A stretch of 64,000 nt of DNA from Hyphomicrobiales bacterium (GCA_016185205.1 JACPOA010000019.1:62001-126000), one strand, 5' to 3'; counted from the stretch's first letter, positions 41,628 to 50,607 are shown. The notes: a model not told the origin generated them from the letters alone. Numbers and translations are program-made.

Positions 41628-41814
41628 TGTCCCAGACTTTGTCTTCGGCGTTGTCCCACGCCGGTGCCAACGCAGCCGCCTGCGCTGCCATCAAATCGCG
41701 CCACTCGCCACGGTCTCGCCGCTGGCGAAGGAAGGCGACAAAGTCGAGCACTTCGCGGGCCAGCGGCTCGGGAAGCGCTTTCACCTGCTCATAGACTGCG
41801 TCGGCGATGGTCAT
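41620..41814 (-). CDS. Putative antitoxin (DUF2281-like) partner of PemK
   Basis: MTIADAVYEQVKALPEPLAREVLDFVAFLRQRR, 64 aa; 3' end overlaps the toxin start by 8 bp. Confidence 0.65.
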   Translation of the reverse strand: MTIADAVYEQVKALPEPLAREVLDFVAFLRQRRDRGEWRDLMAAQAAALAPAWDNAEDKVWDNA

Positions 41815-41887
41815 GCGGTTCTCCCGATGGTGCGGGGCGGTTCGTCGCTGCCTTGGTATCACATTCCGGCCGCCGGAGGGAGGCCGC

Positions 41888-42015
41888 GTGAACGAGGCCG
41901 AAACCCGCGCCGAACTCATCGACCCCGCGCCGCAGGCGGCCGGGTGGGGCGTGGTCGCCGACAGCCGGGTCCGCCGCGAGGCGATTTCGCCGGGGCGTAT
42001 CGAAGGCGCCGGGCG
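41888..42015 (+). pseudogene. hsdR: 5' fragment of a type I restriction enzyme R subunit (hsdR)
   Basis: VNEAETRAELIDPAPQAAGWGVVADSRVRREAISPGRIEGAGRR matches the characteristic HsdR N-terminus, then switches abruptly to repeat copy B. Confidence 0.75.
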
Positions 42016-42162
42016 GCGCGCCAGCAGGCCGGCGACGTGCTCGGCGAGCTCTCCGCGCGCAACGCCATCAGCGGCAAGGTGCACGCCTCCTACACGGCGT
42101 TTCGCGAGCGCAGCGCGCCCTGGTCGCGGGTCTCGATCGAGGCGGTGCTGCGGGCGAGGGGG
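42016..42162 (+). repeat. Copy B of the binding-protein 3' end
   Basis: gcgcgccagcaggccggcgacgtgctcggcgagct..gcgaggggg; gap-free match to 41133-41279. Confidence 0.92.
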
Positions 42163-42295
42163 CAAACCTTCTTTTTGGTGCCGATGGAACAAAAAAGGTA
42201 GTGCTGAAAGTCACTTAGCTAGTTTGCTTGAACCTGTTAGTAGCTGCCCGCTCTGGTCGACGGGGCTTAGCGCTCGCACTACTGTGCGACTCAAC

Positions 42296-45200
42296 ATGGA
42301 CCTCTTCCTTAGCGCTGGTATCAATCTGGGCGATGGCGGACGCGGTGGCCGGCCGGGCCGCTCGACCGTGGGACGCTCGTTGCGCGTTCCGCTGCTGAAC
42401 TTCAAGGTGGTCGCCGAAGAGCTAAAGCGGCACACCTTCGACCTGAGGCCGCAACAGATCGAGGCGGCGCAGAATTATGCGAAAACCGCCGGCAGCGCGC
42501 GCTTCGCCAAGCTCAAGGAAACCGAAGTCCGCAACCTGTTCTGTCAAAAAATTCTCGGCGAAGTCCTCGGCTATACGCAGGTTGACGCCGAGCCTCCCTA
42601 TACCCTCGCTTTCGAGCGGACGATCCGGCGCGGCGCGGTAGACGTGGCGCTCGGCCGGTTCGGGATGGCGGATGGCGCGGACGAAATCATGGCGCCCTTC
42701 GAATTGAAGGGTCCGACCACGCTCGATCTCGACGCGATCATGCCGGGACGCGGATATAGTCCGGTGCAGCAGGCATGGAATTACGCCATTGACGTGCCCG
42801 GCTGCCGCTGGGTGCTGGTGTCGAACTGCATCGAAATCAGGCTCTATGGCTTCGGGCGGGGCCGTGATGCCTACGAGCAGTTTGATCTTTCCAAGATCGA
42901 CGATGTGCGCGAGTTGGAGCGGCTGTGGTTCTTGCTGTCCGCAAAGCAGCTTCTCGGCGGAGCAACCGAGGCGCTGCTGCGCCAAAGCGACAGCGCCTAC
43001 AAGGACATCACCGACGAACTGTACCAGGACTATAAGACGCTGCGTGAGCGCTTGCTCGCCTACCTCACCGACGCGGCCGACGGCCCGAAGCTTGCCATGG
43101 TGTCAGGCATCGAGATTGCGCAAAAGCTGCTCGACCGCATTCTGTTCGTCGCCTTCGCGGAACGTACCGACCTCTTGCCGGACAAGCTGATCGAACGCGC
43201 CTCGAAGGCGCGCAACGAATGGCGGCCGGAGCCGTATTGGAGAAATTTCCAGGCACTTTTTAATGAAATCGACGTGGGTAACGAAGGCCGCGGTATCTGG
43301 GCCTACAACGGCGGTCTGTTTGCTGCCGATCCGGTTACCGATGCCGTAGTAGTGCCGGACTCGTTGACGGAAGATCTCGCCAAGCTTGCCAACTGGGATT
43401 ACCGCAGCGACGTGCCGGTGACGGTGCTCGGTCACATCTTCGAGCAGTCGATCACCGATCTGGAAAAACTGCGCGCCGAAAGCCGCGGCGAGGAGCCGCC
43501 GAAGGTTTCCAAGCGCAAGCGTGAAGGCGTCATCTATACGCCGGACATCGTCACCCGCTTCCTGGTCGAGCGCACGATCGGAGTGACGCTCGCGGAACGT
43601 TTCAACGCGCTGCTCAGCAAGCACGGGCGCAAAGCGCCGACCAACGGCGATCCCATCTTCGGCGCGGCCGAAACAGACGCGGAACGCGCCTTCTGGCGGG
43701 ACTATGCGACGGTCCTGCGTGCGCTGCGCATCGTCGATCCGGCCTGCGGCTCCGGCGCCTTTCTGGTCGCCGCTTTCGATCTGCTGGCGGCCGAATATCG
43801 CCGCGTGGTCGAGCATCTGGCGACGCTCGGCGAAGACATCGATTTCGACCCATTCGACGAGATCGTAACCAAGAACCTTTACGGCGTGGACCTCAATGCC
43901 GAGTCGGTCGAGATCACGCGGCTTGCGCTGTGGCTGAAGACCGCACGCAACAAGCATCGCCTGCAAAACCTCGAAGCCACGATTAAGGTCGGCGATAGTC
44001 TGATTGACGATCCTAAGTTCACCGAACATCCGTTCGACTGGCGCAAGGCATTTGCGCCCATCTTTGCCGAGGGCGGCTTCGATGTGGTGATCGGTAATCC
44101 GCCCTATGTGCGTATGGAGCTAATTAAGCCGGTCAAGCCCTATCTCGAAAAGCACTATGTGGTCGCCGACGACCGCACCGACCTCTACGCCTATTTCTTC
44201 GAGCGCGGCATCGGTCTACTTAAAGAGGGCGGGCGGCTCGGTTTCATCACGTCGTCGACCTTTTTCCGTACCGGGTCGGGCGAGAAGCTGCGCATGTTCC
44301 TCGGCGATCATGTGGGCATCGAGGCGGTGATCGATTTCGGCGACCAGCAGATTTTTGAAGGTGTCACCACCTATCCGGCCATTATCACGCTGCGCAAGGG
44401 CAAGCCACAGGACAATGGTACACTGTCGTTCTTGAAGATCGACGCCGACCTACCGAAGGACCTCGATGCTTCATTCACAACCCACGCCACGCCGATGCCG
44501 CGCGCACGGCTCGGCGCCGGCTCCTGGCAACTCGAGGACGATAGGCTCGCGCGCCTGCGCGACAAGATTGTCAGCGGCAGGAAGACGCTGGGCGAGGTCT
44601 ATGGCGCGCCGATGCGCGGCATCGTTACGGGATTGAACGAGGCCTTCGTCATCGATCAGGCGACACGCGACCAGCTAGTAAAACAGAATCGAAAATCGAC
44701 CAAATTGCTCAAGCAATTTTTGCGCGGCGAGAACATCAAGCGCTGGCGCGTCGAACCGGAGGGACTTTTTCTCATCAACATTCCGAAGGGCAAGATCGAG
44801 ATTGACGATTATCCGGCGATCCGCGATTGGCTCTTGCCCTTCAAGAAGAAACTGGAGAAGCGCGCCACCAAACAAGAATGGTTCGAATTGCAGCAGGCGC
44901 AGTTGGCGTTTCAGCCTAATATGAAAACCAAAAAGATCATTTATCCCGAGTTCTCGCAGGGACCGAAGTTCACGTTTGATGACTCGGCTTCACTGGTTGC
45001 GAACAAATGCTTTTTCATAAATGCCGGGTTCGATCTTCTTGCGTATCTAAACAGCCGCGCCGCTTGGTTTTGGGTATTTGGCGAGGCGTCTCCGTTGCGA
45101 GGCGGGCAATGGCGTCTCGAATTGCGTGAACAGTACATCTCACAATTTCCAATTCCTAAATTGCAATCCGGGGATAGCGCTCATCTGGAAGCAATCGGTA

Positions 45201-45559
45201 AGACGTGCACCACATCGGCAAGCAGACGATATGAAATACAAACATCTGTACGGCATCGATTATTGACGGACCTCGCGCCTCCCGAGCGTACGAAACTTTC
45301 CCGCAAGCTGGAAGACTGGTGGACCCTCGACTTTGCCTCCTTCCGCGACGAGATCAAACGTGTTTTCCGTAGCGAAATTCCGGTGAAAGAGCGCGGCGAA
45401 TGGGAGAGCTATCTCGCCAAGAACGCTGCCGACGTGCGCGCGCTCGACGCCAAGATCGAAAAGGCCGAGCGCGAGATCGACGCCATTGTCTATCGCCTGT
45501 TCGACCTCACGCCTGCGGAAATCACGCTGCTAGAAGCGTCGATTTCTGGGCAATATTGA
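42296..45559 (+). CDS. Type IIG-like restriction enzyme/N6-adenine DNA methyltransferase (Eco57I-like)
   Basis: Nuclease-like VDVAL..APFELKGP, SAM motif VDPACGSGAFLVAAFDLL, catalytic VIGNPPYVRM, C-terminal TaqI-like specificity region. ORF-track start 41807 is over-extended through hsdR and repeat B. Confidence 0.9.
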   Translation: MDLFLSAGINLGDGGRGGRPGRSTVGRSLRVPLLNFKVVAEELKRHTFDLRPQQIEAAQNYAKTAGSARFAKLKETEVRNLFCQKILGEVLGYTQVDAEPPYTLAFERTIRRGAVDVALGRFGMADGADEIMAPFELKGPTTLDLDAIMPGRGYSPVQQAWNYAIDVPGCRWVLVSNCIEIRLYGFGRGRDAYEQFDLSKIDDVRELERLWFLLSAKQLLGGATEALLRQSDSAYKDITDELYQDYKTLRERLLAYLTDAADGPKLAMVSGIEIAQKLLDRILFVAFAERTDLLPDKLIERASKARNEWRPEPYWRNFQALFNEIDVGNEGRGIWAYNGGLFAADPVTDAVVVPDSLTEDLAKLANWDYRSDVPVTVLGHIFEQSITDLEKLRAESRGEEPPKVSKRKREGVIYTPDIVTRFLVERTIGVTLAERFNALLSKHGRKAPTNGDPIFGAAETDAERAFWRDYATVLRALRIVDPACGSGAFLVAAFDLLAAEYRRVVEHLATLGEDIDFDPFDEIVTKNLYGVDLNAESVEITRLALWLKTARNKHRLQNLEATIKVGDSLIDDPKFTEHPFDWRKAFAPIFAEGGFDVVIGNPPYVRMELIKPVKPYLEKHYVVADDRTDLYAYFFERGIGLLKEGGRLGFITSSTFFRTGSGEKLRMFLGDHVGIEAVIDFGDQQIFEGVTTYPAIITLRKGKPQDNGTLSFLKIDADLPKDLDASFTTHATPMPRARLGAGSWQLEDDRLARLRDKIVSGRKTLGEVYGAPMRGIVTGLNEAFVIDQATRDQLVKQNRKSTKLLKQFLRGENIKRWRVEPEGLFLINIPKGKIEIDDYPAIRDWLLPFKKKLEKRATKQEWFELQQAQLAFQPNMKTKKIIYPEFSQGPKFTFDDSASLVANKCFFINAGFDLLAYLNSRAAWFWVFGEASPLRGGQWRLELREQYISQFPIPKLQSGDSAHLEAIGKTCTTSASRRYEIQTSVRHRLLTDLAPPERTKLSRKLEDWWTLDFASFRDEIKRVFRSEIPVKERGEWESYLAKNAADVRALDAKIEKAEREIDAIVYRLFDLTPAEITLLEASISGQY

Positions 45560-45573
45560 ACGAGCGGTAAGTC

Positions 45574-45858
45574 ATGGCCTCTGCCCGCCAAGGCGATTTG
45601 TTTGGAAACGAACCGGCGGACGCGTCCGGCGACGATTTCGAAACGCCGGAATATCACGCCGATCCGGACAAGGTCCGCGAGGAACTCAACAGGATTCTGG
45701 CCGAGGCGCGGGCGGCGCAGTCGATGCCTTGGGATGCCAGGCGCGCCGCACTTTACCGCACCATCTTCCCGCAGATGACCAATTTGCTGCCCGAGGATGA
45801 GGGCGCGCAACTGCGCTTTCAGTTCGAAGAGGAACTGACGCGGCTGGAAGCGGCCTGA
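45574..45858 (+). CDS. Small acidic protein downstream of the type IIG gene
   Basis: 94 aa MASARQGDLFGNEPADASGDDFETPEYHADPDKVREELNRILAEARAAQSMPWDARR..; starts 15 bp after the R-M stop. Confidence 0.65.
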   Translation: MASARQGDLFGNEPADASGDDFETPEYHADPDKVREELNRILAEARAAQSMPWDARRAALYRTIFPQMTNLLPEDEGAQLRFQFEEELTRLEAA

Positions 45859-45882
45859 TCCGCATCAATTGATCTGTCTACC

Positions 45883-45931
45883 GCGCCCTGGTCGCGCAAT
45901 CTCGATCGAGGCGATGCTGCGGGCGAGGGGG
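45883..45931 (+). repeat. Copy C (partial) of the binding-protein 3' end
   Basis: gcgccctggtcgcgcaatctcgatcgaggcgatgctgcgggcgaggggg; closer to copy B than to A (shares gcgccctgg, ctcgatcga, ctgcgggc). Confidence 0.85.
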
Positions 45932-46024
45932 CGTGAGCGGTTGCGTAAAATTTTAACGATCTCCCATCCGGAAGTTTAACGGCCATAACCGATCGTGCTG
46001 GCGTGATTAAGAAGGGGGCTTGCC

Positions 46025-46369
46025 TTGGCTAGCTACATCATCACCGGCGACTGCGACGACGTCTTGGCCAAGCTCAAGACGACACTGAAGGCGCAGGACG
46101 CCAAGTTCGACGCCAATCTGCAAAGCCAGTTCAAATCGCCGGCCACGCCGCCGCGGAAACCCATCGCTGCGGCACAGCCCACGCCGCCGCCGAAACCTGT
46201 CGCTGCGGCTCAGCCGATGCCGCCGCGCACGCCTGCGGCCGCGGCTCCGACGGGCAAGCCCGCATCCTCGACCGGCTCCTTGACCGGATCGATGCTCAGC
46301 AGCAACCGCGACGCCGACGACTCGGTGCGCGGACGCCTGCGCACCTCGCTCCGCACCACGTCGCGCTAG
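46025..46369 (+). CDS. Hypothetical protein with Pro/Ala repeat region
   Basis: MASYIITGDCDDVLAKLKTTLKAQDAKFD then PPRKPIAAAQPTPPPKPVAAAQPMPPRTPAAAA. Followed by a terminator. Confidence 0.5.
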   Translation: MASYIITGDCDDVLAKLKTTLKAQDAKFDANLQSQFKSPATPPRKPIAAAQPTPPPKPVAAAQPMPPRTPAAAAPTGKPASSTGSLTGSMLSSNRDADDSVRGRLRTSLRTTSR

Positions 46370-46421
46370 CCGCTCGTCTCGCATCGCGCGGCCGGAGCTA
46401 AGTCTTTCCGGCACCCTATCA

Positions 46422-46447
46422 GGCCCCGAATGCCGGGGCCTTTTTTG
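46422..46447 (+). terminator. Rho-independent terminator
   Basis: ggccccgaatgccggggccttttttg stem-loop with T-tract. Confidence 0.87.
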
Positions 46448-46614
46448 GTTAACCGGGCATTAACCATACCCAGGCTTTGCTAGGGCTTACGCGCTCCAGC
46501 GGATGCGTCCGGCGCGTCCGTTTGAGCATTCGCTGCAGCCGTGCGTGCCGACCGGGCGGATCGGTGAGATCGGCCGCCTGCAACTCTCATCCGACCGTCA
46601 AGGGGCCAAACAAG

Positions 46615-47301
46615 ATGATGACCAGAACGATCCGCACCGGCATGGCCGTTGCCGCATTGCTGTTGGTGCCGCTGGCCGCGCAGGCGGCGGATTTGTCCCG
46701 TCCGTACTACAGGACACCGGCCTATTCCGCGCCCGCCTATGCGAGCTGGACCGGTTTTTATGTCGGTCTCAACGGCGGCTACGGCTTCGGCCAATCGCTT
46801 TGGACTACTCCATTGGGCCTGTCGACCGGCGACTTCAACGTCAAGGGTGGCTTGGCCGGTGGCACGTTAGGCTACAACTTGCAGACCGGGACCTGGCTCT
46901 GGGGCCTCGAAGGTGATCTCGACGCCAGCTGGATCAAGGGCAGCACGACGACGTTCTGTCCGCTGAGTTGCGAAACCAAGAACAGCTGGCTCGGCACCGC
47001 GCGCGGCCGCATCGGCTATGCCGGCTTTAACAACTGGCTGCTCTACATCACCGGTGGCGCCGCCTTCGGCGATATCAAGGCGACCACGTCGCTCGGATCG
47101 GCGACCAAGACCAAGCTGGGCTACGCCTTGGGCGTCGGCGTCGAATACGCATTCATGCGCAATTGGTCGACCAAGATCGAATATCTCTATGCCGATCTCG
47201 GCAAGATGACGTGTCCCGTGGCCACTTGCGGCGCAGGTGCGGACACCGACGTCAAGTTCAATGCCAATATCGTTCGGCTCGGCGTGAACTACCGCTTCTG
47301 A
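46615..47301 (+). CDS. Omp25/31-like outer-membrane beta-barrel protein
   Basis: Signal peptide MAVAALLLVPLAAQAAD, SWTGFYVGLNGGYGFG, C-terminal VRLGVNYRF. Start refined from 46477. Confidence 0.9.
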   Translation: MMTRTIRTGMAVAALLLVPLAAQAADLSRPYYRTPAYSAPAYASWTGFYVGLNGGYGFGQSLWTTPLGLSTGDFNVKGGLAGGTLGYNLQTGTWLWGLEGDLDASWIKGSTTTFCPLSCETKNSWLGTARGRIGYAGFNNWLLYITGGAAFGDIKATTSLGSATKTKLGYALGVGVEYAFMRNWSTKIEYLYADLGKMTCPVATCGAGADTDVKFNANIVRLGVNYRF

Positions 47302-47330
47302 TCGCCGCGCAAACTCGGCTGGACTGACCA

Positions 47331-47359
47331 AGCCCCGGGCTGCAGGTCCGGGGCTTTTT
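47331..47359 (+). terminator. Rho-independent terminator
   Basis: agccccgggctgcaggtccggggcttttt. Confidence 0.82.
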
Positions 47360-47461
47360 GGCATTGCGCGCCGGCGAACCCAAGGCTAGTGCCTAGGCGG
47401 CTCATGCACTAAGGTCCGGCCGCTCCAGGGCCGGCCAGGACGGAAAGGCATCCTCAAGACC

Positions 47462-48322
47462 ATGCGCATCGCGGCAATCCACAGCAAGAACGGCAAGATT
47501 TTCGGCACCGTGCAGGACAACCAGTTTCGCCCGCTGCTCTCCGGCGGCGCCGAGGTGCGCGACCTGCGCGACGTCATCGCGCTGGTCGGCGCGGATAAGC
47601 TCGACCATGGCGCGCCGCTTGCCCTCGACAGCGTGAAACTTGCGGCCCCGGTCGGCCCGCTGGCCAAGAACGTCGTCTGCGTCGGGAAGAATTATCATGA
47701 ACACGCCCAGGAATTTGCCCGCAGCGGCATCGACCAGTCCGGCGATAAACTAGAAGTCCCGGAAGCCCCGGTCGTCTTCACCAAGGCGGTGACCTCGCTC
47801 GCCGACCCGTTGCAGGGGCTGCCGGCCTCGACCGATCCGACCAATTCGACCGATTACGAAGGCGAACTCGGCGTCGTCATCGGACGCCGTGCCAAGAACG
47901 TAGGGCGCGCGGACGCGTACAACGTAGTTTTTGGCTACACGATCGTGAACGACGCCACCGCGCGCACCGTGCAGCAGAAGCACAAGCAGTGGTTCCTCGG
48001 CAAATCGCTCGACGGCTTCTGCCCGGTCGGGCCGTTTTTGGTGACCGCCGACGAATTCGGCATCCCCGACGCGCAGGAGCTCGCCACCTACGTGAACGGC
48101 GAGCGCCGCCAGTTCGCCCGCCTGCGCGACCTCATTTTCGACGTCCCCGCCATCATCCAGGCGGTTTCCGCCTACGTGCCGCTCGACCCGGGCGACCTGA
48201 TCGCCACCGGCACACCGGCCGGCGTCGGCATCGGCTTCAAGCCGCCGCGCTACCTGAAAGCCGGCGACACGGTCACGATCTCCATTTCCGGCATCGGCGA
48301 GCTCACCAACCCAGTGGTATGA
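47462..48322 (+). CDS. Fumarylacetoacetate hydrolase family protein
   Basis: VVCVGKNYHEHAQEFARSG, DYEGELGVVIGRRAKNV, GYTIVNDATART, GTPAGVGIGFKPPRYLKAGDTV. Confidence 0.92.
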   Translation: MRIAAIHSKNGKIFGTVQDNQFRPLLSGGAEVRDLRDVIALVGADKLDHGAPLALDSVKLAAPVGPLAKNVVCVGKNYHEHAQEFARSGIDQSGDKLEVPEAPVVFTKAVTSLADPLQGLPASTDPTNSTDYEGELGVVIGRRAKNVGRADAYNVVFGYTIVNDATARTVQQKHKQWFLGKSLDGFCPVGPFLVTADEFGIPDAQELATYVNGERRQFARLRDLIFDVPAIIQAVSAYVPLDPGDLIATGTPAGVGIGFKPPRYLKAGDTVTISISGIGELTNPVV

Positions 48323-48494
48323 TTTGCCGGCACCCCGTATAAAGCCCCCCACGACCACACGAAAAACCACCGGCCCTTGCGAAATATCAATGCTGCCAGC
48401 CGCAAAAGCCATTCTGTCGTCTTGATCCTTATGGCATGGCTGGCCGATAACAACGCCGGATTTCAAGCCTATCAGCACGCGAGAGGAGTAACGA

Positions 48495-49736
48495 ATGTCA
48501 GCGACCCCCTGGAAAACCAACGACTGGTTCGTGAGCGAATGGAACTACGCTCCCGAAGTCACCAAGGACTTCAAGTTCGCCAAGAACATCAAGATCCACG
48601 ACGTCTCCTTGCGCGACGGCGAGCAGCAGACCGGCGTGATCCTCTCCAAGGACGAGAAAATCCGCATCGCCGAGGCGCTGGCCGAGGCCGGCGTGCACCG
48701 CATCGAAGCCGGCATGCCGATCGTGTCGCCGTCCGACAACGCGGCGATCAAGGAGATCGTCAAGCGCAACCTCGGCCCGCAGATCTTCTCGTTCGCCCGC
48801 TGCATGAAGGAAGACGTGCAGCGCGCCGTCGACACCGGCGTCAACGGCGTCGTCATGGAAATCCCCTCCAGCAAGCACATGCTCGAGCTGGCCTATCGCT
48901 GGCCGCTGGAAAAGGCGATCGAGACCTCGATCGAGGCCACCGCCTTCGCGCACAAGAACGGCCTCGAGGTGGTGTTCTTCCCGATCGACTTTTCTCGTGC
49001 TGAACTCAAATGGGCCATCGACCTGATCGAGAAGGTCGGCAAGGAAGGCCACATGGACGCGCTGGCGCTGGTCGACACCTTCGGCGTGCTGTCGCCGCAT
49101 GCCATGAAATATTTCGTCACCGAGGTGCAGAAGCGCATTCCGAAACGCCTGGAGGCGCATTTCCACCAGGACTTCGGCATGGGCGTCGCCAACACCATCA
49201 TGGCGCTGTCGCTCGGCGTCGAGGTGATGCACACGACCGTGCTCGGCATCGGCGAGAGAAGCGGCAACGCGCCGATGGAAGAGATCGTCATGGCGCTCAA
49301 GACCATGTACGGCGTCGACGTCGGCATCGACTGCACCAAGCTGACGCCGCTCGCCAACCTGGTGCAGCGGCTGACCGGCGTGGTGGTGCCGACCAACAAG
49401 GCCATCGTCGGCTCCGGCTTGTATCAGATCGAGTCGGGCATCATCGCGTCGTGGTTCAAGAACTGCGGCGAGAAGAACGCCACCGAGCTGTTCCCGATCC
49501 GCTGGTCGGCGGTCGGCCAGCCGCCGGCCGAGGTGGTGATGGGCAAGGGCAGTGGCATCGACTCGATCAACATGTGGCTCAAGGACGTCGGCATGCAGGT
49601 GTCGGAAGAAGACGCCATGAAGGTGCTGCAGGCGGTCAAGCTGCATTCGCTGACCAACAAAAAGATGCTCAGCCACGCCGAGTTCCGCGATGTGGCGCGG
49701 GCGACGCTCGGGCGGAGCCAGCAGGCGGCGGAGTAA
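48495..49736 (+). CDS. HMGL-like TIM-barrel protein (isopropylmalate/homocitrate synthase superfamily)
   Basis: KIHDVSLRDGEQQTGVILSKDEKIRIAEALAEAGVHRIEAGMP, LVDTFGVLSP, LEAHFHQDFGMGVANT. Confidence 0.88.
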   Translation: MSATPWKTNDWFVSEWNYAPEVTKDFKFAKNIKIHDVSLRDGEQQTGVILSKDEKIRIAEALAEAGVHRIEAGMPIVSPSDNAAIKEIVKRNLGPQIFSFARCMKEDVQRAVDTGVNGVVMEIPSSKHMLELAYRWPLEKAIETSIEATAFAHKNGLEVVFFPIDFSRAELKWAIDLIEKVGKEGHMDALALVDTFGVLSPHAMKYFVTEVQKRIPKRLEAHFHQDFGMGVANTIMALSLGVEVMHTTVLGIGERSGNAPMEEIVMALKTMYGVDVGIDCTKLTPLANLVQRLTGVVVPTNKAIVGSGLYQIESGIIASWFKNCGEKNATELFPIRWSAVGQPPAEVVMGKGSGIDSINMWLKDVGMQVSEEDAMKVLQAVKLHSLTNKKMLSHAEFRDVARATLGRSQQAAE

Positions 49737-49746
49737 ATCTCTCTTA

Positions 49747-49803
49747 TCCCTCCCCTGAACGGGGAGGGTCGGCGCGCCTCGAAGATGCGCGCCGGGGTGG
49801 GGT
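49747..49803. repeat. Short G/C-rich intergenic repeat (ccctgaacggggagggtc..gccggggtggggt)
   Basis: Shares the cctcccc(n)ggggaggg..gggtggg(g)t layout with 49913-49978 and 52271-52362. Confidence 0.62.
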
Positions 49804-49875
49804 GCTTACCCGCCGAGGCTTTAGCGAAGGCGGGTGATCTTCTCTCGCTTGCGGCGTCTCACCGCCACGAACGAC

Positions 49876-49907
49876 AAAGCCCCGGGGCGAAAGCCTCGGG
49901 GCTTTTT
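49876..49907 (+). terminator. Rho-independent terminator
   Basis: aaagccccggggcgaaagcctcggggcttttt. Confidence 0.82.
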
Positions 49908-49912
49908 GTGTT

Positions 49913-49978
49913 CTGCTTGCCTTCCCCTGGAGGGGGAGGGTCGCCCCGCCGAAGCGCGTAGCGCGAAGGCGGGTGGCC
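49913..49978. repeat. Second copy of the G/C-rich intergenic repeat
   Basis: ttcccctggagggggagggtcgccccgccgaagcgcgtagcgcgaaggcgggtggc. Confidence 0.62.
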
Positions 49979-50028
49979 GTGCGCGAACGCGGCCGGCTGG
50001 CCGCCGGCCTTCGACGGGCACACGAACA

Positions 50029-50400
50029 TCAGTTTTTGGCAGTGAGTTCGCGCATATTGGGCTCGGTTACACCCGACCAAAACGCAAGCACGCCGACCAC
50101 AATCCCGACAACGACTTGGTTCCACGTCGCGACGTGGCCGACGCTGAACCCCAGAACCCAAGGAGATACAACCAGCCACGCCCCGAGCGCCGCGCTAAGC
50201 CACTCCTCCCACTTTTGGAACTGCCATAAGGCTGCGGCCGATAGAACGGCGACGACAATTCCAATGGCATATGCATTCCAAGCTGGCGTTGTCTGTGCGG
50301 CATAGTCGAGCGCAAATGGCGACACAATCAGCCAAATACCAAGCACAAGATTGATTGCGTCCCGCCAGTACGCTGTAACCTTGTTCTGTATCTTAGTCAT
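50029..50400 (-). CDS. SPW-repeat membrane protein
   Basis: NLVLGIWLIVSPFALDY and ALGAWLVVSPWVLGFSVG: two SPF/SPW repeats, four TM segments. Confidence 0.8.
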   Translation of the reverse strand: MTKIQNKVTAYWRDAINLVLGIWLIVSPFALDYAAQTTPAWNAYAIGIVVAVLSAAALWQFQKWEEWLSAALGAWLVVSPWVLGFSVGHVATWNQVVVGIVVGVLAFWSGVTEPNMRELTAKN

Positions 50401-50467
50401 GACAACTACCTCCTGCAGGTTTGATGCTTCCTTTCCGTTGTTTGCCTTGGCCCGCGATCACGCCATG

Positions 50468-50566
50468 TCAGTGCACGGATGAGAAGGCCAATGCCAAGAT
50501 GAAAAACGTGCTCACTAGAAAGCCGCTCCATCCCAGCAATTGCTCCACTGCTATACGCCTGTTCAT
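50468..50566 (-). CDS. Putative 32-aa membrane peptide
   Basis: MNRRIAVEQLLGWSGFLVSTFFILALAFSSVH with upstream AGCGAGGTGAAAA; below the ORF-track cutoff. Confidence 0.4.
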   Translation of the reverse strand: MNRRIAVEQLLGWSGFLVSTFFILALAFSSVH

Positions 50567-50607
50567 TTTTCACCTCGCTAATGACAAGTCTCGGCGTCAG
50601 CGTTGCG

